This document shows positions 45,258-53,418 of a stretch of DNA of 64,000 nt, piece by piece; position 1 is the stretch's first letter, and each line of letters opens with the position of its first letter. The translations under genes and the position numbers were made by a program. This DNA is from Palleronia marisminoris (GTDB lineage Bacteria > Pseudomonadota > Alphaproteobacteria > Rhodobacterales > Rhodobacteraceae), in the NCBI RefSeq assembly GCF_900172315.1, contig NZ_FWFV01000008.1, forward strand, positions 1 to 64,000, written 5' to 3'. Below the pieces are notes generated by a model. It saw only the letters and a list, made by a program, of their open reading frames with translations, had not been told where the DNA came from and ran no database searches.

Positions 45258-46697
45258 CTAGGATAGTTTCTGGGTGAACCGGCGCAGTAGGGGGTCGGTG
45301 GCGACGACCGGACGTGCCCGCTCGGGTGCATCCTCGCCTGGCTCCGGCTCGTCGTTCTCGGCGAGGAAGGAGCGATTGCGCCCCTCGCGCTTGGCCCGGT
45401 AGAGCGCGCCGTCGGCCCGCGCGATCACCTCGGCCGGCTGACGGATTCCGCAAGCCACGCCGAGGCTGACGGTCACGTCCATCGCGATGTCGTTCGCCCG
45501 GAATGCAGGGGCCTGGATGGCGGCGCGCAGGCGTTCGGCCGCGATCATCGCCTCGTCCGGAGCCGTGTCGGACAGGATCACGAGGAACTCCTCGCCCCCG
45601 AAACGCGACACGAGGTCGTGCTCGCGCAGGTTCGCCTGCAACCGTCGCGCCACCTCGGTCAGGATCTGGTCGCCCGCATTGTGGCCGAGCCGGTCGTTGA
45701 TGCGCTTGAAATGGTCCACGTCGATCAGGACGACGCCGAAATGACGGCCGGCGGCGTAGGTCCGGCTGGCCAGATCCTCGAGATACTGCATCGCGTACCG
45801 GCGGTTGAACAACCCGGTGAGGTGGTCCTTGGCGGCCATGCGAAGGCACTCGGCCAGGCGCAGGCGCATCTCGTCGATCTTGCGCTTCTGGCCGAGCGCT
45901 CGGGTCAGGACGGCCGTGCGCTCACGAGAGCCGGCGTCGCTTGGAAGCACGCCGTTCGCCCCGGTATCCAGCGCGCGGCCCGCCGTCGCGGTGTCCGTCT
46001 TGTCGCATTCCACGATGATCCCCGTGCGGCGCGTGCGCGGGTTCGACCGAAGCTCGGCCAGCAGCCAGAGGCCCTGTTCCGGGTCGCGGTCGCAGGACAG
46101 GATCAGCACGTCGGGCGGGCGGCCGGTGGTGTCGGACAACACCTCCTCGGCCGTGGAATGCACGAAGGGCGTGCCCGCAATCTCGGGCACGCCGCGCAGC
46201 AGCCGTTCGGCGGCGAGGCGGTCGGGCGCGACGACCCCGAGGCTCAGCGGGGGAAGGAAGGGAAGGGCGGTCTCTGCGAACCCGAGACGCTCGGCTGTCT
46301 CGACCTGGCGGGCCAGTTCCTCTTCGGCGTCCTGCTGGCGCAGAAGCGCGCGCAGGTTGGTCAGGAGCCAGCCGCGATCGACCGGGCGCGGCAGCACTGT
46401 CGCCGCCCCAAGCTCGAGCCAGTCGGCCCGACGATCGGTGTCGTCGGCATCGGCGATGACGATTGCCGGCGTCTGCTCATCGCGCGACCGCCCGACCCGC
46501 CCGAGCAGCGGTGCGCTGGTCAGGTCGGCCAAGGCGGCATCGGCGATCACGACATCAGAGCCGCGCGCCGCGATCTCGCGTGCGGCATCGCTCGCCGAAG
46601 CCACCGCGGTGACGTCGTAGCGGGCCGAGGACAGCGCGGCCCGCAGGGCGATCCGGTTCGTTGCCGTACCATCAGCGATAAGGACGCGTCTGGGCAT
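45258..46697 (-). CDS. PleD-like diguanylate cyclase (REC-REC-GGDEF)
   Basis: 479 aa. Two N-terminal receiver-like domains (about 1-125 and 150-290) are followed by a GGDEF domain. The cyclase core has LTGLFNRRYAMQYLEDL, GVVLIDVDHFKRINDRLGH and the active loop RFGGEEFLVIL, with a product-inhibition site REHD five residues before it. In receiver 1 the acceptor Asp (VVIADAAL) is present, but the switch Lys is Arg (VLPRPVD). The second receiver also lacks that Lys (VLPSDAG). It synthesises cyclic-di-GMP and may be only partly phospho-regulated. An upstream divergent promoter is expected near 46700-46797. Confidence 0.9.
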   Translation of the reverse strand: MPRRVLIADGTATNRIALRAALSSARYDVTAVASASDAAREIAARGSDVVIADAALADLTSAPLLGRVGRSRDEQTPAIVIADADDTDRRADWLELGAATVLPRPVDRGWLLTNLRALLRQQDAEEELARQVETAERLGFAETALPFLPPLSLGVVAPDRLAAERLLRGVPEIAGTPFVHSTAEEVLSDTTGRPPDVLILSCDRDPEQGLWLLAELRSNPRTRRTGIIVECDKTDTATAGRALDTGANGVLPSDAGSRERTAVLTRALGQKRKIDEMRLRLAECLRMAAKDHLTGLFNRRYAMQYLEDLASRTYAAGRHFGVVLIDVDHFKRINDRLGHNAGDQILTEVARRLQANLREHDLVSRFGGEEFLVILSDTAPDEAMIAAERLRAAIQAPAFRANDIAMDVTVSLGVACGIRQPAEVIARADGALYRAKREGRNRSFLAENDEPEPGEDAPERARPVVATDPLLRRFTQKLS

Positions 46698-46797
46698 TTC
46701 CTCTCCTCGGAAGACCGCACCTTGCGGTCTCGCCAGGTAAATACGAGTTACTTCCTGATCCCTAACGATTCACTAACCATTTTCCGTCGGTGGCGCC

Positions 46798-47076
46798 ATG
46801 CAGCAAGATAATGCCGAAACTCTGGCACAAGACGTCGTGATCTGGCTATCCGGCCAGGAAGACCTGTTGTTGGTGTTCATGAACTCGACCGGTGGCGATG
46901 CCGAGTCCATTCGAAAGGGCATGACCGACCCGCATTTCCTCGGCGCTGTGCTCGATTTCCTGATGATGGACGACGCGTGGGTCGTCGCATATTGCGACGC
47001 GGCCGGGCTGCCCTATGACCGGCCGGGTCGCGCGCGGGCGGCGATTCCGGGCGGATCCGACATGCATTGGACGTGA
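46798..47076 (+). CDS. DUF3572 family protein
   Basis: 92 aa small soluble protein with ALVVIWLSGQ-like helix AQDVVIWLSGQEDLLLVFM, LGAVLDFLMMDDAWVVAYCD and YDRPGRARAAIPGG. This matches the DUF3572 family found across Rhizobiales and Rhodobacterales, which has no known role. It is divergent from the PleD-like gene and followed by the H-NOX-like gene. Confidence 0.8.
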   Translation: MQQDNAETLAQDVVIWLSGQEDLLLVFMNSTGGDAESIRKGMTDPHFLGAVLDFLMMDDAWVVAYCDAAGLPYDRPGRARAAIPGGSDMHWT

Positions 47077-47133
47077 ACGAAGCAGGAATATCTTAAGGCC
47101 TGGGCGCTAGGACGGTCCTATGGGGGGTGGGAC

Positions 47134-47721
47134 ATGAACGGCGTAACGGCACGGGCACTACAGAGTTTTATCCAGACGACATACGGCGACGCGGTCTGGG
47201 CCGCCGTGCTTGCGGACTCGCGGGTAGAGGTGCCCTCGTTCGAGTTGATGCTGAACTACGCGCCACAGCTGACGGAACGGGTGCTCGGTGCCGCGGCAAA
47301 ACATCTGAACCGGGCACCGGACGAGGTTCTGGAGGATCTGGGCCTCTTCCTCGTCTCGCACGCGGACATGCAGCCGCTACGCAGGCTCCTGCGGTTCGGG
47401 GGCGTCGACTTCGCCGCTTTCGTTCAGTCGATGGGGGATCTTCCCGAGCGTGCCCGCATGGTCCTGCCCCATGCGACCATGCCGCCGATTCGCCCGGTCG
47501 ATGAAGGCGATGGTCGGTGGGCGATTTTCTGCGGCCGCCGCCCCGAGGGCATGGTCCACGTGATCCGCGGCGGAATCCGCGCCATGGCGGACGATTACGG
47601 AGCCCTCGCTACGGTGGAGCTTGGACCGGACGAGGGGCCGAACCACCGGTTGGACGTGACAATCCTGTCCGACCATTTTTCGGAAGGCAGGGTCTTCGAC
47701 CTTGCGGCGCAGGCCGAATGA
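47134..47721 (+). CDS. H-NOX-like (heme NO-binding domain) protein lacking the heme His
   Basis: 195 aa. The alpha-helical N-terminus resembles H-NOX (MNGVTARALQSFIQTTYGDA, VLEDLGLFLVSHADMQPLRR). In H-NOX proteins the proximal heme ligand is a His in a motif like LH-x(8)-YPGM; here the matching position is Pro104 in GDLPERARMVLPHATMPPI. The YxSxR motif that grips the heme propionates is also degenerate (FCGRR). It may therefore bind heme differently or not at all. It is coupled by ATGA to a diguanylate cyclase, as true H-NOX genes often are. A role in controlling that cyclase is inferred. Confidence 0.8.
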   Translation: MNGVTARALQSFIQTTYGDAVWAAVLADSRVEVPSFELMLNYAPQLTERVLGAAAKHLNRAPDEVLEDLGLFLVSHADMQPLRRLLRFGGVDFAAFVQSMGDLPERARMVLPHATMPPIRPVDEGDGRWAIFCGRRPEGMVHVIRGGIRAMADDYGALATVELGPDEGPNHRLDVTILSDHFSEGRVFDLAAQAE

Positions 47722-48749
47722 TGTTCGCGGGTGACATCACCCTCGACCCCGGCGTGCTGGGCCAGCTTCTCCCGATGCATCTGCGCACGGAACTCTCGGG
47801 CCGGGTGCTGTCCATGGGCGCGACCTTCGCCCGAATCGCGGGAAGCCGGGCGACCCCGGACATGTGGCTCTTCGACCTGTTGGCCTGCGAATTGCCGGAC
47901 GGGGAGGTCGAGGTCGCCCCATTGGTCGGCGCCCCCGTCGTGCGGCTGCGCTTCCGCGACGGGCGACGCGTGGGCTTTCGCGGCCACGCGGTGGCATTGC
48001 CTGACGGAACGGCGTTGTTCGACCTCGCGTTCGATTTGGTGGATCTCGCCGACCTCGGCGGCGCCCGCCTGACGGCGTCGGACTTCCCGCCGACGGACCG
48101 CACGCTCGACATGCTCTACCTGATGGAGGCGAAATCACTTGCCATGCGCGAAGCGCTGCGCCTCGTCGATCGCCTGCAGGACGCGCGCGACCGGGCCGAG
48201 GCGGCGGCGCTGACCGACACGCTGACGGGCCTGCAGAACCGCCGCGGCCTCGACCACGTCTTGCAGCGCACCTCGCTCGGCACGCCCTTCTCGATCTGTC
48301 AGGTGGATCTGGACCATTTCAAGCGGGTGAACGACAGCTACGGTCATGCCGCCGGAGACGCCGTCCTGCGCGCAGTCGCCCGGCGACTGATGCGGAACGT
48401 GCGGACCAGCGACACCGTTGCCCGCGTCGGCGGGGACGAGTTTCTCATCATCCTCCCCGAGCTGACCGACATCGCGGTCCTGGACGAGATCGCGTTGCGC
48501 ATCGTGGCCGAACTTGAGAGGCCGGTGGTTCACGGCGGGCAGCAATGCAGGATCTCGGCCAGCCTCGGCATCGCGGTGTCGACCGACTACGGGTACCCCG
48601 ATGTGAAGCTCATGATCGCCGATGCCGATGCCGCTCTTTACCGGTCGAAATCGGGTGGGCGGGCGCGTCACACGATTCATGCGCGCCCGGAACAGGCCCC
48701 GGCACCGCCGGGGCCACCCGGCACTAGCCGTCGATCTGCGAGGCCATGA
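47718..48749 (+). CDS. Diguanylate cyclase (GGDEF) with N-terminal sensor-like domain
   Basis: 343 aa from ATG 47718. The N-terminal 140 residues (LLPMHLRTELSGRVLSMGAT and LRFRDGRRVGFRGHAVALP) recall the H-NOX-associated (HNOBA) PAS-like domain. A short coiled coil (SLAMREALRLVDRLQDARDR) follows, then a GGDEF domain with LTDTLTGLQNRRGLDHVL and RVGGDEFLIIL. The inhibitory site RTSD precedes the active loop by five residues. It is predicted to make cyclic-di-GMP and be controlled by the H-NOX-like protein encoded just upstream. Confidence 0.9.
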   Translation: MMFAGDITLDPGVLGQLLPMHLRTELSGRVLSMGATFARIAGSRATPDMWLFDLLACELPDGEVEVAPLVGAPVVRLRFRDGRRVGFRGHAVALPDGTALFDLAFDLVDLADLGGARLTASDFPPTDRTLDMLYLMEAKSLAMREALRLVDRLQDARDRAEAAALTDTLTGLQNRRGLDHVLQRTSLGTPFSICQVDLDHFKRVNDSYGHAAGDAVLRAVARRLMRNVRTSDTVARVGGDEFLIILPELTDIAVLDEIALRIVAELERPVVHGGQQCRISASLGIAVSTDYGYPDVKLMIADADAALYRSKSGGRARHTIHARPEQAPAPPGPPGTSRRSARP

Positions 48750-49524
48750 TCGCGATCGCTTGCTGATAGACCCCGGCCGCGTTCCACTCCTGGATCACGC
48801 GATAGTTCGGTTGGCCCTGCTGGTACCCTGCTCCGGGCTGCCAGCCCTTCTGGCGCAGGAAGTTGGCGGTCGAGGCCAGCGCGTCGGTCTCGTTGGTCAG
48901 ATCCACCCGACCGTCGCCATTGCCGTCCACCCCGTATCGCACGACGTTGCCGGGCAGGAACTGGGTGTGCCCCCACTCGCCGTGCCGCGCCCCGATGGAA
49001 TTCGCGCTGAGGGCACCGCGATCCACGAGCTGCAGGGCCGCGAGGGCGTGCGGCGTGAAGAATCCCGACCGGCGGCAGTCATAGGCCAGCGTCAGGATCG
49101 ACGACACCACCGGGCTGTCGCCCATGAAGCCGCCGAAGCCCGTCTCCATCCCGTGGATCGCCAAGAGGACACCTGCGGGGACGCCGTAATTCTGTTCGAG
49201 CGACTGGTAGAAGCCGGCATTGGCCGCCTTCCGCTGGCGCCCCTGCGACACGATCGTGTTGGCGCCACGGACCTGCATGAACTTGTCGAGCGAGTAGTTG
49301 AAGCTCTTCTGGTTGCGGTCGGCGTTGATCGTGCCCTGCGAGTAAGAGCTGTTCATCAGGGCCTGGATGCCACGTTCACCGATGCCGGCGGCGCGGGCCT
49401 CCTGCGCGAATTGCGGTTTCCACTGCTCGTACTGGCCGCCATCGTTCGAGCAGGGCGCGGCGAAGGCGGGCAGGGCGGCGGCGGACAGGGCCGCAGCCAG
49501 GCGAAGGACGAAACGGGGACGCAT
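48724..49524 (-). CDS. Lytic murein transglycosylase (MltB-type)
   Basis: 266 aa from ATG 49524. A Sec signal peptide (FVLRLAAALSAAALPAFAA) is followed by a SLT_2/MltB domain with the catalytic Glu in AIHGMETGFGGFMGDS and HGEWGHTQFLPGNVVRYG. The length is shorter than MltB because no C-terminal peptidoglycan-binding domain is present. It cuts glycan strands in the periplasm, forming 1,6-anhydro ends. Its 3' end overlaps the cyclase gene tail-to-tail by 26 bases. Confidence 0.9.
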   Translation of the reverse strand: MRPRFVLRLAAALSAAALPAFAAPCSNDGGQYEQWKPQFAQEARAAGIGERGIQALMNSSYSQGTINADRNQKSFNYSLDKFMQVRGANTIVSQGRQRKAANAGFYQSLEQNYGVPAGVLLAIHGMETGFGGFMGDSPVVSSILTLAYDCRRSGFFTPHALAALQLVDRGALSANSIGARHGEWGHTQFLPGNVVRYGVDGNGDGRVDLTNETDALASTANFLRQKGWQPGAGYQQGQPNYRVIQEWNAAGVYQQAIAIMASQIDG

Positions 49525-49651
49525 GGCAAACTCCAAACAGGGAATAACGAAGGTGATGGGCCGGAAGTAGGTCACGAGGCGGCCCCGGCCACTCTTGCCG
49601 CGTCGCCGGTCGGTTCTGGGCAAACGCCCCGAAACGCGCTAGGCCGCGCCC

Positions 49652-50701
49652 ATGCCCTTCGCGCCCCACGATCTTTCGGCCATTCCCGCGGCCGGGTTCG
49701 ACACCATCATCGACGTGCGATCGCCGTCGGAGTTCGCCGAGGATCACGTCCCCGGCTCGATCAACCTGCCAGTCCTCGACGACGAGGAGCGGGCCCGCGT
49801 CGGCACGATCTACGTGCAGCAGAGCGCCTTTCTCGCCCGCAAGCTCGGCGCCGCGATCGTCGCGCGCAACGCCGCGCGGCATATCGAGGGGCCGCTCTCG
49901 CATCACGACGGTGGCTGGCGGCCGCTGGTCTATTGCTGGCGGGGGGGGCAGCGGTCGGGCAGCTTCGGCTCGATCCTCGCGCAGATCGGCTGGCGGGTCG
50001 AGGTGCTGGACGGCGGCTACCAGACGTATCGGCGGCTGGTGAAAGAGACGCTCTACGATCGTCCGTTCCCCTGCCGCGTCGTGCTGCTGGACGGATTCAC
50101 CGGGACCGCCAAGACCGAACTGTTGCAGGTCGCGGCGCGTCACGGGGCGCAGGTGATCGACCTCGAGGGTCTGGCCAACCACCGAGGCTCGCTTTTCGGC
50201 GCAATGGGCGCCCAACCTGCGCAGAAGGGGTTCGAGTCGGCCCTCGCCGAGGTGGTGCGCGGGCTCGACCCGGCGCGGCCGGTGCTGGTCGAGGCCGAGA
50301 GCAGCAAGGTCGGCGAGCGGGTCGTGCCGCCCTCGCTCTGGAAGGCGATGCAGGCCGCGCCGCGCGTGACGGTCGAGTCTCCGCGGGACGTGCGGGCCGG
50401 GTACCTGGTGCGGGCCTATGCGGATATCGTCTCCGATCCCGACAGGCTCGACGACATCCTGGGCAAGCTCGTGCGGCTGCAGGGGCACGAGCGGGTGGAC
50501 TTGTGGCGGCAACTGGCGCGCGAGGGGCGGATCGAGGCGCTCGCTAACGACCTGATGGAGCATCATTACGACCCGCGCTACGCCAAGCAGGCGGGGCGGC
50601 ACGAGACTCTGGATGTCGGGGTGCTGCGGGCCGAGCGGCTGGACGCGGCCGAGATCGAGCGCCTCGGGGCCGAGCTGGCCGGACGGCTGTCGCAGATGTG
50701 A
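49652..50701 (+). CDS. mnmH: tRNA 2-selenouridine synthase
   Basis: 349 aa. An N-terminal rhodanese domain contains DTIIDVRSPSEFAEDHVPGS and the active-site Cys95 in VYCWRGGQRSGSF. A C-terminal P-loop domain contains LLDGFTGTAKTELLQVAARH. MnmH/SelU converts 2-thiouridine to 2-selenouridine at the wobble base of tRNAs for Lys, Glu and Gln, using selenophosphate. The selD gene that makes selenophosphate is directly convergent, five bases away. Confidence 0.95.
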   Translation: MPFAPHDLSAIPAAGFDTIIDVRSPSEFAEDHVPGSINLPVLDDEERARVGTIYVQQSAFLARKLGAAIVARNAARHIEGPLSHHDGGWRPLVYCWRGGQRSGSFGSILAQIGWRVEVLDGGYQTYRRLVKETLYDRPFPCRVVLLDGFTGTAKTELLQVAARHGAQVIDLEGLANHRGSLFGAMGAQPAQKGFESALAEVVRGLDPARPVLVEAESSKVGERVVPPSLWKAMQAAPRVTVESPRDVRAGYLVRAYADIVSDPDRLDDILGKLVRLQGHERVDLWRQLAREGRIEALANDLMEHHYDPRYAKQAGRHETLDVGVLRAERLDAAEIERLGAELAGRLSQM

Positions 50702-50705
50702 CCGG

Positions 50706-52835
50706 TCAGGTCACGATGATGAATGGCGGGCCTTCGGTCAGGCGGCCGATGCGGGTACCGGGAAAGCCGTCCACGCGATCTGGCGGGACGGCGCACAGGT
50801 AGCCTCCGGCGGTTTGCGGATCGAACAGGATCTCGGCGCGCGGGTCATCGGGCAGCGTCATGGTTGCGGCCGTTTCGCGGTTCTGGTCGTGCAAGGTGGA
50901 CCGTGTGCCGGCACGCATCAGCCGCTCGGCGCCGGGAAGCAGCGGCAGCGTGTCCAGCGTGATCTCCGCCCCCGTACCCGACGCATCGCAGAGGCCCATC
51001 AGGTGCCCGGCGAGGCCGAAGCCCGTCACATCCGTCACCGCGTGGGCGGCCGACAGATCGAGCGTCAGCTGGCTTTCGGCCATGGCGGCCCATGTCGTGG
51101 CCACCTCGGGCCCGCGCGCATCGAGCGCCATCTCGCCGGCAAGCACGAGCCCGGTGCCGAGGGGCTTGGTCAGCATCAGGACGTCTCCGGGTCGCCCGCC
51201 GCTCAACGGGGTGCCCCGACCGTCCAGCAGCCCCGTGACCGTCAGGCCGATCTGCATCTCGGCCCCGGTGGCCGAGTGCCCCCCCGCGATCGCAGCTCCG
51301 CTGTCCTGCGCCACGGCAGTGAGTGCGGACATGATCTCGGACAGGGTCCGCGCCTCGAGTCGGGGCGACAGGCGCGGCAGGGTCAGCACCGGCAGCAGGG
51401 CCTGCGGGGTCGCACCCATCGCGTGGCAGTCGCCAAGCGCGTGCAGCGCGGCGATCCGCGCAAGAAGGCCCGCGTCGTCGGTGAAGGCGCGGAGCTGGTC
51501 GACGGTGATCACCTGGCGCGCGTTCCCGAGGCGCAGGATCGCCGCGTCGTCACCCGGTCCGGCCTCAAGGTCGCTTCGCGGAACGGAAGGCATCCGCGCC
51601 AGCGCCGCCGCAAGAGTGCCGCGCCCGACTTTCGCGCCGCACCCGGCGCAGGGTGCCTGGCGGGTGAGGCGATCCAGCCCCTCGGCCTGATCCTTCGGCA
51701 AATCGGGCTGAGCCATCCGCGGCAGATCGTCGAGCTTGCGCATGAACTTCCGGTCGATCCGATCCTTCCACGTCCAGAGCCACGGACCTGCAATGGCGAG
51801 ACCGAACTTCTCGGCCACCGCCGATTTGCGTCCCGTCGAGATGAGTTTCAGGTAGTCCTTCTGCGGCCGGTAGCGCGTCAGCGTTCCGCCCGCGACGGCG
51901 GCGCGCAGGTTGTCGAAGAGGACGGGGGCCTGCCGCACGGCGAAGACCCCCGCCTTGGGCCGCGGCGCGTGGGACAGGTGCGCGCAATCGCCTGCGGCGA
52001 AAATCGCGGGGTCGGAACTGCGAAGCCACGCGTCGACGGTCACGAAGCCGTCCGTCAGGTCCAGCCCGGTCGTCCCGAGCCAACCATGCGGACGTGCCCC
52101 CGCCGCGCCGGTGACGAAGCGCGCGGGGATGCGGCGGCCGTCGGCAAGGTCGAGGCCCTCTGCGTCGATGGACGACACTTCGGCGCCCTCGATCAGGGTG
52201 ACCCCGTTGCGCGAGAGTTCTTCCAACAGGCGGGCGCGGGCCCGCTCGCCCAAGCCTGACAGGGTGCGGCCGCGGTCGATCACCGTGACCGGGGCGCCGC
52301 CCATGCCGTGGCTCATGGCCATGGCAAGCTCGCAGCCGCCGACGCCCCCGCCGATCACGGCGATGTCCGCGTCGCGGTCGCCTCGGGCGCAGTGCTGCGC
52401 CCAGGCCTCGGCAAAGCGGCCAAGGGGCTTGGCGGCGACGGCGTGTTCGGCAAAGCCCGGGATGTCGGGCATCTCGGAGTGGATGCCGATGTCGATCGAG
52501 GCCGCGTCATAGCCGATCCGGCGGCGGCCGATCAGGCTGTCCTCGATCACCGCCTCGCACGCCTCGCGGTCGAGGCCGATGGCTCGCCCCAGGATCAGCC
52601 GGGCACCGGCGAAACGGGCGAGACGGATCAGGTCGATCTCGAGCGTCTCGCGGTCGTAGTGGCCGGCGGTGAAGCCCGGAAGCATCCCGGTATAGGGCGC
52701 CGTGGGGCCGGGGTTCACCAGCGTCAGCCGCGCGCCCGCCAGCGGCTTCATGCCCCATTTGCGAAGCAGCAAGGCATGGGCATGGCCGCCGCCGATCAGG
52801 ACGATGTCGCGGGTCGCGGGGAAGGTCTGTCTCAT
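50706..52835 (-). CDS. selD: Selenide,water dikinase fused to an NDH-like FAD oxidoreductase
   Basis: 709 aa from ATG 52835. Residues 1-370 form a pyridine nucleotide-disulfide oxidoreductase, with the FAD loop DIVLIGGGHAHALLL, the NAD loop DIAVIGGGVGGCELAMA and the second FAD motif PAIFAAGDCAHL. Residues about 385-709 form SelD, starting PCAGCGAKVGRG with Cys396 and Cys399 at the active site, then GPGDDAAILRL and DVTGFGLAGHLMGLCDA. SelD makes selenophosphate from selenide and ATP. This NDH-SelD fusion is known in several bacteria and may deliver reduced selenium. Upstream residues back to 53009 belong to another frame. Confidence 0.93.
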   Translation of the reverse strand: MRQTFPATRDIVLIGGGHAHALLLRKWGMKPLAGARLTLVNPGPTAPYTGMLPGFTAGHYDRETLEIDLIRLARFAGARLILGRAIGLDREACEAVIEDSLIGRRRIGYDAASIDIGIHSEMPDIPGFAEHAVAAKPLGRFAEAWAQHCARGDRDADIAVIGGGVGGCELAMAMSHGMGGAPVTVIDRGRTLSGLGERARARLLEELSRNGVTLIEGAEVSSIDAEGLDLADGRRIPARFVTGAAGARPHGWLGTTGLDLTDGFVTVDAWLRSSDPAIFAAGDCAHLSHAPRPKAGVFAVRQAPVLFDNLRAAVAGGTLTRYRPQKDYLKLISTGRKSAVAEKFGLAIAGPWLWTWKDRIDRKFMRKLDDLPRMAQPDLPKDQAEGLDRLTRQAPCAGCGAKVGRGTLAAALARMPSVPRSDLEAGPGDDAAILRLGNARQVITVDQLRAFTDDAGLLARIAALHALGDCHAMGATPQALLPVLTLPRLSPRLEARTLSEIMSALTAVAQDSGAAIAGGHSATGAEMQIGLTVTGLLDGRGTPLSGGRPGDVLMLTKPLGTGLVLAGEMALDARGPEVATTWAAMAESQLTLDLSAAHAVTDVTGFGLAGHLMGLCDASGTGAEITLDTLPLLPGAERLMRAGTRSTLHDQNRETAATMTLPDDPRAEILFDPQTAGGYLCAVPPDRVDGFPGTRIGRLTEGPPFIIVT

Positions 52836-52860
52836 GGAGGGCGGGATAGCGGCGGCGGGC

Positions 52861-53418
52861 CTAGGGCGCCAGCCACATCCCCGCGAAGCCGTCCTTCGAC
52901 TCGAACAACGCGCGGCGGTGCATCTTACCCAGATGCACCACGTCCATCGAGGTGACGTGCCCGACAAGGACGGCGAAGCGGTCGCGCTCGGTGGTTTCCT
53001 CGTAGTCATGGGCGGACGTCATCGGGGTGGAGGGCGGAGGCCTGCCGCCGTAGTTCCGTGCGGCGGGCTCCGCCAGGGCGTTCCAGCGATTGTCGAGGGC
53101 CGGCCCCGTCAGGATCTCGACATCGACCCGGGCGCGGATCTGCAGGCTCTGGACCGGGTCCCAGAACAGAAGCGTCGCTTTCGGCTTGGCTTGCAGCTCG
53201 TCCACCTTGCGCGAGGCGCGGTCGGTGTGGACCTCCAGAGACGCGTCGGAGGGGGAGGCGCCGCGCAGCACCACCATCCGTGCTTCGGCTGCGCCTCCCA
53301 GGCCCGTGGTCGCGAGGGCGGCCGTGTGCAGTGCGCTGTCCGGGTCGCACGCGCCTTGCGACAGCATCCGCCATACCTGGCCGCGAAGCCCGCCCAGCGT
53401 CTCGAACCAGTCACTCAT
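52861..53418 (-). CDS. Pyridoxamine 5'-phosphate oxidase-like FMN-binding protein
   Basis: 185 aa split-barrel flavoprotein. It has AARMVVLRGASPSDASLEVH-type strands (seen as EARMVVLRGASPSDASLEVH), then DRASRKVDELQAKPKATLLF and IRARVDVEIL. The C-terminus lacks the full PdxH dimer signature, so it belongs to the broader PNPOx-like family acting on FMN or F420. It is at the end of the ABC/FtsX/AttH operon, overlapping the AttH-like gene by eight bases, and 25 bases upstream of selD. Confidence 0.8.
   Translation of the reverse strand: MSDWFETLGGLRGQVWRMLSQGACDPDSALHTAALATTGLGGAAEARMVVLRGASPSDASLEVHTDRASRKVDELQAKPKATLLFWDPVQSLQIRARVDVEILTGPALDNRWNALAEPAARNYGGRPPPSTPMTSAHDYEETTERDRFAVLVGHVTSMDVVHLGKMHRRALFESKDGFAGMWLAP

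Noticed and set aside
50698-50714. Small inverted repeat GTGACC/GGTCAC spanning the mnmH and selD stop codons
   Set aside because: Only six base pairs with a 5-base loop and no T-tract on either strand; too weak to call a bidirectional terminator.
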